DNA from: JAGRCP01 sp942490705
Lineage (GTDB): Bacteria; Chloroflexota; Anaerolineae; Caldilineales; Caldilineaceae
Assembly (NCBI GenBank): GCA_942490705.1
Contig: CALNXY010000012.1
Coordinates: forward strand, 434,001-498,000
Reading direction: 5' to 3'
DNA length: 64,000 nucleotides
The position numbers were made by a program, and so were the translations under genes. The number at the start of each line of letters is the position of its first letter. The first letter of the stretch is position 1. Positions 44,322-53,028 of the stretch are shown here, in pieces. The notes beneath the pieces were generated by a model that saw only the letters and a program-made list of their open reading frames with translations, made no database searches and was not told the origin of the DNA.

Positions 44322-45407
44322 ATGTTAACCGATGTTGATGTCCGCCAGGCCATTGAATTCGAGAGTCACGAGCATCCCGTCCTCAGCGTCTACCTCAATG
44401 TCGATCCCCACCGTCGATCTGCAGAAAAATATAAGCTCGCTCTACGCAGCTTGCTACGCCAGGCGGAAGATGCAGATCCGGAAGATAGTAAGCGTATGCA
44501 AAGCTTTATTGAGATGGGCTACAACTGGCAGGGTCGCGGCCTGGTGATGTTTAGCTGTGCCGCCGAGGATTTCTGGTGGTCAAAGAGTCTGATGACACCG
44601 GTGGAAGACAGTATCATGGTAGCTCATCGTCCCTATGTTCGTCAGTTGGCGACATTGATGGACACCTATGACCGCTGGGGCGTCATTCAGGTGGATCAGG
44701 AAGGCGCCCGGCTCTATCTGTTCCATATGGGCATTTTGGAGGATGTACAGGGCTACCTGGGTGAGGAGGTCAAGCGTCATAAGGCGGGTGGCTGGGCTGC
44801 ACCCCGCTATCAGCGCGGCGAGAAGCTGACCGCACGTCAGAACTTACAGGACGCAGCTGAAATGGCAGAGGATTTCTATCGCCAGACCGATACGCGTCAC
44901 CTGATTCTGGCCGGCACTGAGAAAAATACGGCACGCTTTGACAATCTGCTGAGCCACCGATTACGCAATATGGTCGTCGGCAACATCGCGGTTGACGCCA
45001 ATGCCAGTGCAGATGAAATTCGTGATAAGGCCGTTGAGTTGGTCCAAGAAGCTGCCGAGGTCGAAGAGCAGAACGCAGCCAATCAACTGGTGACCACGCT
45101 GCACAAGGGCGGCAACGCTGTGGCCGGCCTAGCTGAGACGCTGACCGCGGTGCAGAATGGCCGCGCGCAGCATGTGGTGGCGCTCTCAAGTTTCGCCCAT
45201 CCGGCCTATCGATTTGTCGACAGCGGCTATATTGTCCTGGACCTGGAAGAAGACGCCGAGCTGGGCAGCGGGCGTATTCAAAAATTGCCGGACGCCGTCG
45301 ACAGCGTCCTGCGGCGGGCGCTGGCGCAGGGCATCAGTGTCACCATTCTTGACGAGCATGAAGGACTGGCGTCACTCGGTCACATTGGCGCATTGACCCG
45401 CTACTAG
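44322..45407 (+). CDS. baeRF (eRF1/Vms1-like) family protein, probably family 10
   Basis: The 361 residues follow the three-domain archaeo-eukaryotic release-factor plan: an N-terminal domain beginning VLSVYLNVDP, a middle domain with WGVIQVDQEGARLYLFHMG, and an L7Ae-like C-terminal domain with VALSSFAHPAYRFVDSGY. In Vms1-like members the middle-domain loop carries a catalytic Gln used to release stalled peptidyl-tRNA. Here the loop reads GGWAAPRYQRG (residues 156-166): the position where I expect Ser-Gln is Ala-Ala, and a Gln (164) occurs four residues later. Function in ribosome rescue is inferred from the family. It precedes clpC on the same strand. Confidence 0.8.
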   Translation: MLTDVDVRQAIEFESHEHPVLSVYLNVDPHRRSAEKYKLALRSLLRQAEDADPEDSKRMQSFIEMGYNWQGRGLVMFSCAAEDFWWSKSLMTPVEDSIMVAHRPYVRQLATLMDTYDRWGVIQVDQEGARLYLFHMGILEDVQGYLGEEVKRHKAGGWAAPRYQRGEKLTARQNLQDAAEMAEDFYRQTDTRHLILAGTEKNTARFDNLLSHRLRNMVVGNIAVDANASADEIRDKAVELVQEAAEVEEQNAANQLVTTLHKGGNAVAGLAETLTAVQNGRAQHVVALSSFAHPAYRFVDSGYIVLDLEEDAELGSGRIQKLPDAVDSVLRRALAQGISVTILDEHEGLASLGHIGALTRY

Positions 45408-45804
45408 CGTTCCGCCAATTTTGCATTGACGATTCGTTATCCTGCGCCGGAACCGAACTGTAGCAGCACGAACAAGTTCACGCACTCGCCAAGAGAGATT
45501 GCCGATGCGCCGACACGTAACTATCTGGCCTTTGCAGCATGCCGGGACTCGGTCACAACACGTTCGATTTGAGCCGTGAAGGTGGCCAAAATCCGGTTTG
45601 CTGCAGGGCCCTCCCCCTTGCCGACGCCACGCCTCATCTTCTATTTCCCATATTTACCGCGCAAGCGTTAGCGCTCTGTTGCCGCCCCATTTGCATTCCA
45701 TTAGCGTTGAGCCTTTTCGGAATCATACCTACGCGTACGATCGTATAGTGGGTATAAAACTGAGCCATGACTATTGTAGAAAGTGAAGGAGCACGTAGTC
45801 TCTC
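45408..45804. promoter_or_regulatory. clpC upstream region
   Basis: The 397-bp gap contains a -10-like TATAAA at 45753-45758 and, just upstream, two overlapping palindromes, TACGCGTA (45730-45737) and TACGATCGTA (45736-45745), that could be a regulator site. There is no full CIRCE element or CtsR heptad repeat. GAAGGAG precedes the start. Confidence 0.45.
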
Positions 45805-48315
45805 ATGATGAGATTTGATCGATTTACCGAAAAAGCTCAAGAAGCAGCCATGCGTGCGTATGAGCTGCTCCAACGATACAAGCACACGCAGGTTGACACC
45901 GAGCATGTCTTCCTGGCCTTGCTGCAACAAACTGACAGCGCCGTGCCCCAGATTCTGGCGAGCATGGACGCCCCAATTGAGACCATGGTGCAGAAGTTGG
46001 AAGACGTGCTGAAGGCGATGCCGACCAATTCCGGCATGCCCCAGGGCGCTGTACCGACTGCCCAGGTCTTTATCACGCCGCGGCTCAAACGGGTGATGGA
46101 TGTGGCCAACGAAGAGGCGAAGAAGCTCGAAGATGAATTTATCAGTACAGAGCATCTTTTCCTGGCCGTGGCTAGTGAACGCAATACGCCGAGCGCCAAC
46201 ATTTTGCGCGAGGCAGGCGTCACCAAAGAGCGCATTTACGAGAGCATTGAAGAACTGCGCAACGGGCAACGCATTACTGAACCCAATGCGGAGAGTAAGT
46301 ATCGCGTGCTGGAGAAGTACGGTCAGGATCTAACGAAGGCTGCGGCAGCCGCCAAGCTCGACCCGGTTGTCGGACGTGAGGCCGAGGTGTTGCGCCTCAT
46401 GCAGGTGCTGAGTCGTCGCACCAAGAACAACCCGGTGCTCATTGGCGAGGCTGGTGTGGGTAAGACCGCCATCGTCGAAGGGCTGGCGCAACAGATCGTG
46501 GCCAACGATGTGCCGGAGCCGTTGATGGGCAAGCGCATCGTTTCGCTAGATATGGGCGCATTGCTGGCGGGTACCCGCTTCCGCGGCGAGTTTGAAGAGC
46601 GTTTCAAGGCTTGCATCGATGAGGTGCTGCGCAGCGAAGGCGAAATCATGCTCTTCATCGATGAGTTGCACACGGTCGTCGGCGCGGGCAACGCGGCTGG
46701 AGCGCTTGACGCCAGCAACATGCTCAAGCCAGCTTTGGCCCGGGGCGAGTTGCAGTGCATCGGCGCCACAACACTGGACGAATATCGCCAGTCGATCGAG
46801 AAGGATTCGGCCCTGGAGCGCCGTTTTGCACCCATCTACGTCGAAGAACCTGATGTGGATGACGCCATTGAAATCTTGCGTGGTCTGCGCACACGCTATG
46901 AAGAACATCACCATGTGACCTACTCGGACGAGGCCTTGATCCAGGCCGTCAAGCTGAGCCATCGCTATGTGACCGACCGCCGCCTGCCTGACAAGGCCAT
47001 CGATTTGATCGATGAGGCCGCGGCCAAGCTGCGTGTGGCGATCTACTCTATGCCGGCCGACTTGAAGCAGAAGAAGACCCAGCTGGATGAACTCGTAGCG
47101 GCCGAAGAAGAAGCCTGGGCCCAGCGAGATTATGAAAACGCCGCTCAGTACAAGACTGATCGCGTCCGCCTGGAAGAAGAGTATGAAAGCGCTTACGCAT
47201 CCTGGCGCGACGAACATGGCCTGGATGATTTGGTCGAGGCGACGGACGTTGCCGAGGTCATTCATTCGTGGACGGGCATTCCGGCCTCCAGCTTGCTGCA
47301 GGAAGAGGCTGAGAAGCTTCTCCACATGGAAGACGCGCTGCGTGAACGCATCATTGGTCAGGAGCAGGCCGTCGTAGCCGTCAGTGACGCCATTCGTCGG
47401 GCTCGAAGCGGTCTCAAAGACCCTGATCGTCCCATCGGCACCTTCCTTTTTATGGGACCGACGGGTGTGGGCAAGACGGAACTGGCCAAGGCGCTAGCGG
47501 GCTATCTCTTCGACGATGACAATGCCCTGGTGCGCGTTGACATGAGCGAGTATCGTGAGGCACACACGGTGAGCCGTCTCTTTGGGGCGCCTCCCGGTTA
47601 TGTGGGCTACGATCAGGGGGGGCAGTTGACCGAACAGGTTCGCCGCCGGCCTTACCAGGTGGTTCTCTTTGACGAAGTGGAGAAAGCCCATCCAGAAGTC
47701 TGGAACTCTCTCCTGCAGATCATGGATGACGGTCGCCTGACCGATGGCCAGGGACGTACGGTGGATTTCCGCAATACGGTCATCATTATGACCAGCAATG
47801 TGGGGGCGGAAATGGTCAATCGCGGTTCGCTTGGCTTCGCCACGCCGGAATTCGACGAGAGCAAGTTTGCCGAGAACCAGTACGGCAAGCAGCTCAAGCG
47901 GCTTTTCCGACCAGAGTTTCTCAATCGGATCGATGAGACGATTGTCTTTGAGAGCCTGAGTGAGGAGCAGATTCGCTTAATCGTCGTCTTGCTGATGAAC
48001 GACATTGCCCAGCGACTGGATGAACTTGGTATTACGGTTGAGCTAACGGATGAGGCCGTGGGCCATGTCGCCGAAATCGGCTACGACGCCAGCTACGGCG
48101 CCCGCCCATTGCGTCGGGTACTTCAGCGCAAGGTAGAGAACGAGCTCAGCAAGCGCCTGCTGCGCGGTGAGTATCAGACTGGCGATCACGTCATCGTTGA
48201 TTATGATCCCGAGGCCGAAGACGCAGATGTCCGCTTGACTTTTACCAAGGGGGAGCAAGAGGCTATCGCCGTCGAACTACCCTTTGCTAGCAAGCAAGAC
48301 TCGCAAGAGTTCTAA
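45805..48315 (+). CDS. clpC: ATP-dependent Clp protease ATP-binding subunit ClpC
   Basis: The 836-residue Hsp100 unfoldase has two Clp-N repeats (about 1-145), AAA-1 with Walker A GEAGVGKT (about 214-221) and FIDELHT, a short middle domain of about 60 residues including a UVR-like REYE segment (QRDYENAAQYKTDRVRLEEEY), and AAA-2 with GPTGVGKT (about 551) and DEVEKAHPEVWN. The short middle domain separates it from ClpB, which has a long coiled coil there. The ClpP-docking loop is probably GSLGFATPEF (about 675). It unfolds proteins for ClpP in the cytosol. ATG 45805 is followed by a second ATG. A clear terminator follows. Confidence 0.95.
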   Translation: MMRFDRFTEKAQEAAMRAYELLQRYKHTQVDTEHVFLALLQQTDSAVPQILASMDAPIETMVQKLEDVLKAMPTNSGMPQGAVPTAQVFITPRLKRVMDVANEEAKKLEDEFISTEHLFLAVASERNTPSANILREAGVTKERIYESIEELRNGQRITEPNAESKYRVLEKYGQDLTKAAAAAKLDPVVGREAEVLRLMQVLSRRTKNNPVLIGEAGVGKTAIVEGLAQQIVANDVPEPLMGKRIVSLDMGALLAGTRFRGEFEERFKACIDEVLRSEGEIMLFIDELHTVVGAGNAAGALDASNMLKPALARGELQCIGATTLDEYRQSIEKDSALERRFAPIYVEEPDVDDAIEILRGLRTRYEEHHHVTYSDEALIQAVKLSHRYVTDRRLPDKAIDLIDEAAAKLRVAIYSMPADLKQKKTQLDELVAAEEEAWAQRDYENAAQYKTDRVRLEEEYESAYASWRDEHGLDDLVEATDVAEVIHSWTGIPASSLLQEEAEKLLHMEDALRERIIGQEQAVVAVSDAIRRARSGLKDPDRPIGTFLFMGPTGVGKTELAKALAGYLFDDDNALVRVDMSEYREAHTVSRLFGAPPGYVGYDQGGQLTEQVRRRPYQVVLFDEVEKAHPEVWNSLLQIMDDGRLTDGQGRTVDFRNTVIIMTSNVGAEMVNRGSLGFATPEFDESKFAENQYGKQLKRLFRPEFLNRIDETIVFESLSEEQIRLIVVLLMNDIAQRLDELGITVELTDEAVGHVAEIGYDASYGARPLRRVLQRKVENELSKRLLRGEYQTGDHVIVDYDPEAEDADVRLTFTKGEQEAIAVELPFASKQDSQEF

Positions 48316-48339
48316 GGTTTTTAACCGAGACTTTTGATG

Positions 48340-48365
48340 CGGGAGCGCCCACTGGGGCGCTCCCG
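48340..48365 (+). terminator. Terminator of clpC
   Basis: An 11-bp stem CGGGAGCGCCC (48340-48350) and its complement (48355-48365) with a 4-nt loop is followed by TCATTTT. Confidence 0.8.
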
Positions 48366-48454
48366 TCATTTTGGGAAACGCGGCCATCACGTTCCGCAAA
48401 GTGCGAAGCGAACAGGTAGCAAGTGGTCTCACTGAGACGCACTTGCCTTGCAAA

Positions 48455-48485
48455 TTACGATTCGTTTCGTTCAATGGTATATAAT
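48455..48485 (+). promoter_or_regulatory. Candidate promoter of the PHP-AlbA gene
   Basis: TATAAT (48480-48485) with a weak TTACGA 19 bp upstream. The sequence around and after the -10 (TATATAATAGGAGTGTGC) closely resembles the one at 53267-53285, suggesting a shared promoter or operator form. The mRNA leader would be about 210 nt; nothing else stands out in the 384-bp gap. Confidence 0.5.
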
Positions 48486-48699
48486 AGGAGTGTGCGACCA
48501 TTGATTGTGATCGTCGAATCGACCTGTAGGTCTCTGGCTGGTCCGACTGTTTAAGCGCAATCCATGTTGGATCGCACGTGTTGGTCCGGCCATTTTGATT
48601 GGCGCCGCTGTGCAATTGCATTTTTGAGGCGGCTGCCATTTGGTTGGGTCGGATAAACACGCAACCCATGATTCAATATTTGGAGGTAGATAGTTTGTT

Positions 48700-50589
48700 G
48701 TGAGTAGAAAACGAAAATCAAATAGTGGGCGCCAGACGCAATCGTCGGCGCCGGACGAACAAGGAGACGACAAGTCGTCCTCGAAGCGCAATTGGTATCG
48801 CGCTGACCTGCACTTGCACTCTCCTGCTTCGGGAGACTACGAAAATCCGGAGGCCTCGTACTTGGATTGGCTGCGCACCGCTGCGGAGAAAGAGTTGGAC
48901 GTCGTTGCGCTCACCGACCATAATACCGTTGCCGGCGTCGGCGCGATTCGCCGGGAGATTGAGTGGCTGACGCGGCTTGAGCAGGCGGATCGCCTGACTG
49001 ATGAGGAGCGGGCCCGGCTCACCGAGTGGCGCGAATTGTCGAAGAAGGTGCTTGTCTTGCCCGGCTTTGAGTTTACGGCCACCTTCGGGTTTCACATTTT
49101 GGGCATTTTTCCGCCCGAGACGTCGGTCCGAGAGCTGGAACATGTTTTGCTAACGCTGAATGTGCCGGCTGAAAAGCTCGATGCAGGATCCACCGAAACC
49201 GGATCCGCCACCGATGTGTTGACGGCCTATCGTGTGATTCACGAAGCCGGCGGTCTTGCCATTGCTGCCCACGCCAATAGTACCCACGGCGTCGCCATGC
49301 GCAATTTTCCGTTTGGCGGCCAGACCAAAATCGCCTATACCCAGGATGCCAACCTGGACGCACTGGAAGTCACCGACCTTGACCGGCGCGGGCGATCCAC
49401 CGCGCGTTTCTTCAATGGCTCCAAGACGGAATACCCGCGCAAGATGCACTGCATCCAAGGCTCGGATGCTCATTCGCTGCAGACGGACCCGAAGAATGCC
49501 AAACGTCTGGGCATTGGTGAACGCGCCACGGAGTTTCTGCTGGACGATGCCTCCTTTGAGGCGATTGCCGGGGTGCTCCGCAGCAAGCAGTTCGACCGCA
49601 CGCGCCCTGCCCGCGCCAAGGACAAGCCCTTTGACGCCGTGGCCTCAGCGCGTGAAGAAGGCCCGTCACTGATGCTGAGCTTTAGCGAGTCGGCCAGCGC
49701 ACGCGGCGGTCGCTTGACTGCCATCTTGACCGACATCTGCGCCTTCGCCAACACATTGGGTGGCACAGTTTACGTGGGCGTAGGTTCGCGCAAGGGCAAG
49801 CCCAAAGGATTAGTCGACCCGAAAGCGGTCGAAAAAGAAATCTTGGCCGCGCTGGATGAGCGCATGATGCCGCCGCTACAGGTTAAGACAGAGATCGTCG
49901 AGACCGAAGGGGCCAAGGTGTTGGCGATTCACGTTCCCAAAGGAACGGATCGACCCTACTGTTTGGATGATTCCAAGTTCTACGTGCGTGATGAAAGCGA
50001 AACCTCTCTGGCCGTACGAGATGAAATCGTGGCATTGATCCGCCAGGTATTGGAAGTAGAGGGCGATGCGCCCAAAGAAAGCGCAGGCCAATCGGGCAGT
50101 CGCTCGACGTCCAGTTCGGGTTCCAGTCGACGGCGCCGTTCGCGAAGCCGTCGCGGCGGGCAGAAACAGGGTGCATCCAACGATGATTCTCCCAACAATG
50201 GCGGCGCTCCGAGTGAGTCCGGCGCCGACGATGCTGGCGATGCGTTTTACTTGCCGCAAATTGGGGTGGAAATCGTCGATTCGGAAGAGCGTCATGGCAA
50301 CACCTATCACAGCATCTGTGACCTGCGTAACAATACGGTGATCAAAAATGTGACGCGCAAGGGCGCGCGCAAGCTGTGGAATTATGCCATTGCCCAGCAT
50401 GAGGATCATCCGGTCGAGCCCAAGAAAGTTACATGGGATGGCAATGTGGGGCTTGTCCGCGCCGAGAAGCGCGCCGGGAAGGTTCGCTACGATCTCGCCT
50501 TGCGCGAGAATGGCAATGTTCGCGTCTTCTATGGTGTTACCGAAGATGGCATGGAAGGCAAATGGTCCGGCTTCGTCCAGGACGAGTAG
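48700..50589 (+). CDS. PHP phosphoesterase fused to AlbA_2/Schlafen-like domain
   Basis: The 629-residue protein begins with a basic tail and then a PHP domain: ADLHLHSP (about 35-42), VALTDHNTV, PGFEFTA, GGLAIAAHANS and CIQGSDAHS, all metal-ligand positions of PHP phosphoesterases. It continues with an AlbA_2 (Schlafen-like) module, ILTDICAFANTLGGTVYVGVG...GLVDP and VLAIHVPKGTDRPYCLDDSKFYVRD. A Ser/Arg-rich linker follows (SRRRRSRSRRGGQKQG, near residue 480). An unrecognised C-terminal domain of about 110 residues ends in GMEGKWSGFVQ. It probably acts on nucleic acid or nucleotides; the basic linker would help RNA or DNA binding. GTG start with GGAGGT 14 nt upstream. It is monocistronic. Confidence 0.8.
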   Translation: MSRKRKSNSGRQTQSSAPDEQGDDKSSSKRNWYRADLHLHSPASGDYENPEASYLDWLRTAAEKELDVVALTDHNTVAGVGAIRREIEWLTRLEQADRLTDEERARLTEWRELSKKVLVLPGFEFTATFGFHILGIFPPETSVRELEHVLLTLNVPAEKLDAGSTETGSATDVLTAYRVIHEAGGLAIAAHANSTHGVAMRNFPFGGQTKIAYTQDANLDALEVTDLDRRGRSTARFFNGSKTEYPRKMHCIQGSDAHSLQTDPKNAKRLGIGERATEFLLDDASFEAIAGVLRSKQFDRTRPARAKDKPFDAVASAREEGPSLMLSFSESASARGGRLTAILTDICAFANTLGGTVYVGVGSRKGKPKGLVDPKAVEKEILAALDERMMPPLQVKTEIVETEGAKVLAIHVPKGTDRPYCLDDSKFYVRDESETSLAVRDEIVALIRQVLEVEGDAPKESAGQSGSRSTSSSGSSRRRRSRSRRGGQKQGASNDDSPNNGGAPSESGADDAGDAFYLPQIGVEIVDSEERHGNTYHSICDLRNNTVIKNVTRKGARKLWNYAIAQHEDHPVEPKKVTWDGNVGLVRAEKRAGKVRYDLALRENGNVRVFYGVTEDGMEGKWSGFVQDE

Positions 50590-50626
50590 GCCTCGCCTGC
50601 AGTAGCTAAGGCCAGTCCAGGAACAT

Positions 50627-50670
50627 ATCAGTCCAATCTTCCTGGAAGCTTCCAGGAAGATTGGACTGAT
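50627..50670. repeat. 44-bp perfect palindrome
   Basis: ATCAGTCCAATCTTCCTGG... reads the same on both strands over 22+22 bp without a loop, centred at AAG/CTT (50648/50649). Outer AACATAT/ATATGTT arms (50622 and about 50675) extend it imperfectly. It lies between the PHP gene and the bidirectional terminator. Confidence 0.95.
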
Positions 50671-50696
50671 GCGAATATGTTTGCAGTAGCCTAAAC

Positions 50697-50743
50697 AAAA
50701 AAAGACGGTCGCCCGCCAACTCTGCGGACGACCGTCTTTTTTT
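50697..50743. terminator. Bidirectional terminator between convergent genes
   Basis: AAAAAAAGACGGTCG (50697-50711) pairs with 50729-50743 over 15 bp, with an inner CCGC/GCGG pairing. Its A- and T-runs serve both the PHP gene and the convergent UbiA-family gene. Confidence 0.92.
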
Positions 50744-50754
50744 GTTCATCCTGC

Positions 50755-51675
50755 TCATACACGCCCGTCAAAGTAAATCAGCACGACCACTGAAAGGGCC
50801 CAGAGTATGCTGTTGATCATCAGCGCCCGGTCCTTCATCAGCAGTTCGTCGGGCGCGCCCCCCTTCATTTCAACATGGATCAGATAGAGGTACCGAAAGA
50901 CGAAATAGAGCACGAAGGGCACGGTTAGCAGCATCCGCCCGCCGCCGACGATGGCCGTCTGCGCCTCAAAGGAATAGAGCGTGTAGGCGATGACCGTGCT
51001 TGCGGTCACGATGCTGATGATCTGATCGAGCAAGGCAATGTTGTACTGGCCCAGACTGGACCGATGGGCGGCAGCATCGCCTTCCAGCAAGACGATTTCA
51101 TGACGCCGCTTGCCAAAGCCGAGGAAGAGGGCGAGCAGACCGACGCAGACATAGAGCCACGGGCTGAAATTGCTGACGTCAGCGGCGATGGCGCCTGCCA
51201 GCACGCGCAGTAAAAAGCCCAACGCAAGCACCATGACGTCAATGATGACGACATTCTTGAGCCAGAAGCTGTAGGCGATATTTTCCAACAGGTAAACGAC
51301 TAGAACGACGCCGATCCAGGGATCGAGGAGAAAGGCTCCGGCGACACCAACGACGGCAAGCAATACGGCTGCAACTTGGGCCAACCGCGGCGAGAGCTGG
51401 CCGCTGGGCAGGGGGCGGCTACGCTTGCGCGGGTGCTGGCGATCCTTCTCGATATCGACCAGATCGTTAAGGAGGTAGACGCTGCTGGAAACCAGGCAGA
51501 AAAAAACCACAACCGCGGTGACGCGCAGGAAGAGTTCGGGCACAAAGAGCTTGCCGTCAAAGACCAGCGCGGCGTAGATAATAATGTTCTTGACCCATTG
51601 CTGGGGTCGCATGGCCCGGATCAGACCGCTTAGGTTGGTGCTGAAGCTGGGCGAATTCGCGGTCGATGATGTCAT
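50755..51675 (-). CDS. UbiA-family prenyltransferase, decaprenyl-phosphate phosphoribosyltransferase-like
   Basis: Nine hydrophobic helices over 306 residues and the aspartate-rich motif NDLVDIEKDRQHPRKRSRP (about 70-88) define the UbiA superfamily. The opening MRPQQWVKNIIIYAALVF and the KRxRPLPSG sequence are typical of the decaprenyl-phosphate phosphoribosyltransferase branch. That branch joins a polyprenyl phosphate to 5-phosphoribosyl pyrophosphate at the start of decaprenyl-phosphoarabinose synthesis in actinobacteria. The second motif near DQIISIVTAS... is less conserved. Role in a Chloroflexota envelope glycan is inferred. It is divergent from tlyA. Confidence 0.85.
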   Translation of the reverse strand: MTSSTANSPSFSTNLSGLIRAMRPQQWVKNIIIYAALVFDGKLFVPELFLRVTAVVVFFCLVSSSVYLLNDLVDIEKDRQHPRKRSRPLPSGQLSPRLAQVAAVLLAVVGVAGAFLLDPWIGVVLVVYLLENIAYSFWLKNVVIIDVMVLALGFLLRVLAGAIAADVSNFSPWLYVCVGLLALFLGFGKRRHEIVLLEGDAAAHRSSLGQYNIALLDQIISIVTASTVIAYTLYSFEAQTAIVGGGRMLLTVPFVLYFVFRYLYLIHVEMKGGAPDELLMKDRALMINSILWALSVVVLIYFDGRV

Positions 51676-51783
51676 GATAAGCAGACGTAATTGCTGGATC
51701 AGGTCGTTCGAAGGTAAGCGTTCATGCTACTGTACCCAACCACAACGGTCAAACTTGGCAATCGGTTCGTTGCAAACTCCCAT

Positions 51784-51812
51784 TTGACAGTGGCTCTCCG
51801 GCGGTCTATGCT
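51784..51812 (+). promoter_or_regulatory. Promoter positioned for a leaderless tlyA mRNA
   Basis: TTGACA (51784-51789), a 17-bp spacer and TATGCT (51807-51812) end 6 nt before the tlyA ATG at 51819. A start at the usual distance would fall on that ATG. No Shine-Dalgarno precedes the gene. Confidence 0.75.
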
Positions 51813-51818
51813 CGCGCC

Positions 51819-52661
51819 ATGAGCAATGACCGATCGACGCCCCGTCAATCCAAGACCGCCAAGCAGCGTCTCGATCTTTTGCTGGTTGAACGGGGGCTTA
51901 TTGAGAGTCGCGAGCAGGCGCGCCGTGTCATCATGGCCGGCGACGTGTTGGTGGACGAGCAGGTGATGGATAAGCCTGGACGTTCCGTCTCAACCGATGC
52001 GAATCTGCGCGTGCGCGCCATGCCGAAATTCGTGAGTCGTGGCGGCCTCAAGCTAGCGGCAGCACTGGACGATTTTCAGCTGGATGTGACGGGGTTGATT
52101 GCGGTAGACGTGGGTGCAAGCACCGGCGGGTTCACCGATTGCCTTCTCCAGCGCGGGGCTGCTCGCGTTTATGCGGTGGATGTAGGCTATGGTCAGTTGG
52201 CATGGAAATTGCGCCAAGATCCACGCACCATCGTGCTGGAGCGTACCAACATTCGTTATCTGGAATCGCTACCCGAGCAGGCGTTGGCCGACCTGGCTGT
52301 GATCGACGCCAGCTTCATCAGCCTGGCGCTCGTCTTGCCGCCGACGCTAAAGCTGCTGCAGGCGGATGGTCAGATCGTCGCGCTCATTAAGCCCCAATTT
52401 GAGGCGGGAAAAGGGGTCGTGGGCAAGGGCGGCGTGGTACGAGAGGCCAAGATCCACCGTCAGGTGATTGTGGAGACGGTGGCCAGGGCCCAAGCGCTTG
52501 GACTAAGCGTGGCCGGCATCACCGTTTCGCCTGCGCCGGGCCCGGCAGGCAACGTAGAGTTCCTGATCTGGTTGCAGCAGGGTGACCAACAGACCATCGA
52601 CCTGCCCGCCGCGGTTGATCAGGCGCTGGCTGCAGCCCAGAGACTGCCCAAGCGAGGCTGA
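51819..52661 (+). CDS. tlyA: TlyA-family rRNA (cytidine-2'-O)-methyltransferase
   Basis: An N-terminal S4 RNA-binding domain (QRLDLLLVERGLIESREQARRVIMAGDVLVDEQVMDKPG, quoted in part, about 15-55) is joined to an FtsJ-like SAM methyltransferase domain (FVSRGGLKLAAALDDF, VDVGASTGGFTDCLLQRGAARVYAVDVGYGQL, DASFISLALVLP, LIKPQFEAG). TlyA methylates ribose 2'-OH groups of 16S and 23S rRNA cytidines and influences capreomycin sensitivity in mycobacteria. Length (280) and motif order are normal. The promoter lies directly before the ATG. Its 3' end is 7 nt from the convergent ferredoxin gene, with a small GCTGACG/CGTCAGC hairpin. Confidence 0.95.
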   Translation: MSNDRSTPRQSKTAKQRLDLLLVERGLIESREQARRVIMAGDVLVDEQVMDKPGRSVSTDANLRVRAMPKFVSRGGLKLAAALDDFQLDVTGLIAVDVGASTGGFTDCLLQRGAARVYAVDVGYGQLAWKLRQDPRTIVLERTNIRYLESLPEQALADLAVIDASFISLALVLPPTLKLLQADGQIVALIKPQFEAGKGVVGKGGVVREAKIHRQVIVETVARAQALGLSVAGITVSPAPGPAGNVEFLIWLQQGDQQTIDLPAAVDQALAAAQRLPKRG

Positions 52662-52668
52662 CGTTCGT

Positions 52669-53028
52669 CTATTCGTCAGCGTTATCCGTTGTTGATGGCC
52701 CCTCTAATTGGTGAAAAATCAATTCTTCCACTGGTTGATTGCCGATCAGATGCTCCACGACGATGCGATCCAGCGCTGCTTCATCCACGTGGTGATACCA
52801 GATCCCGTCCGGGTAGACGACCACGATAGGGCCACCCAGGCAGACGCCCAGGCAAGGCGTGACGCTGCGCTTGACGCGAACCGGGTTGTCGTATTCGCCC
52901 AGGTCGCCCAGCTTTTGCGCCAACAGGCGATAAATGTGTGCGGCCTGGCCTTCGGGATCACAATAGCGTCCGCCGCAAATGAGTACATGGCGGGCATAGG
53001 GCGCCATTATCGGGGCATCGTCACGCAT
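52669..53028 (-). CDS. Thioredoxin-like [2Fe-2S] ferredoxin
   Basis: The 119-residue protein has the four-cysteine layout of thioredoxin-like ferredoxins: HVLICGGRYCDPEGQAAH (two Cys, six apart) and SVTPCLGVCLGGPIVVVYPDGIWYHHV (two Cys, four apart), with the family ending of strand VVVYPDGxWY. Such proteins carry electrons for hydrogenase-, cobalamin- or redox-enzyme systems. No partner is adjacent; the P450 lies 29 kb away, so no link is claimed. GAGGAA precedes the ATG. Confidence 0.88.
   Translation of the reverse strand: MRDDAPIMAPYARHVLICGGRYCDPEGQAAHIYRLLAQKLGDLGEYDNPVRVKRSVTPCLGVCLGGPIVVVYPDGIWYHHVDEAALDRIVVEHLIGNQPVEELIFHQLEGPSTTDNADE

Noticed and set aside
45664..45682. TTAGCGCTC resembling half of a CIRCE element before clpC
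   Set aside because: The second half (GAGTGCTAA at 9-bp spacing) is absent.
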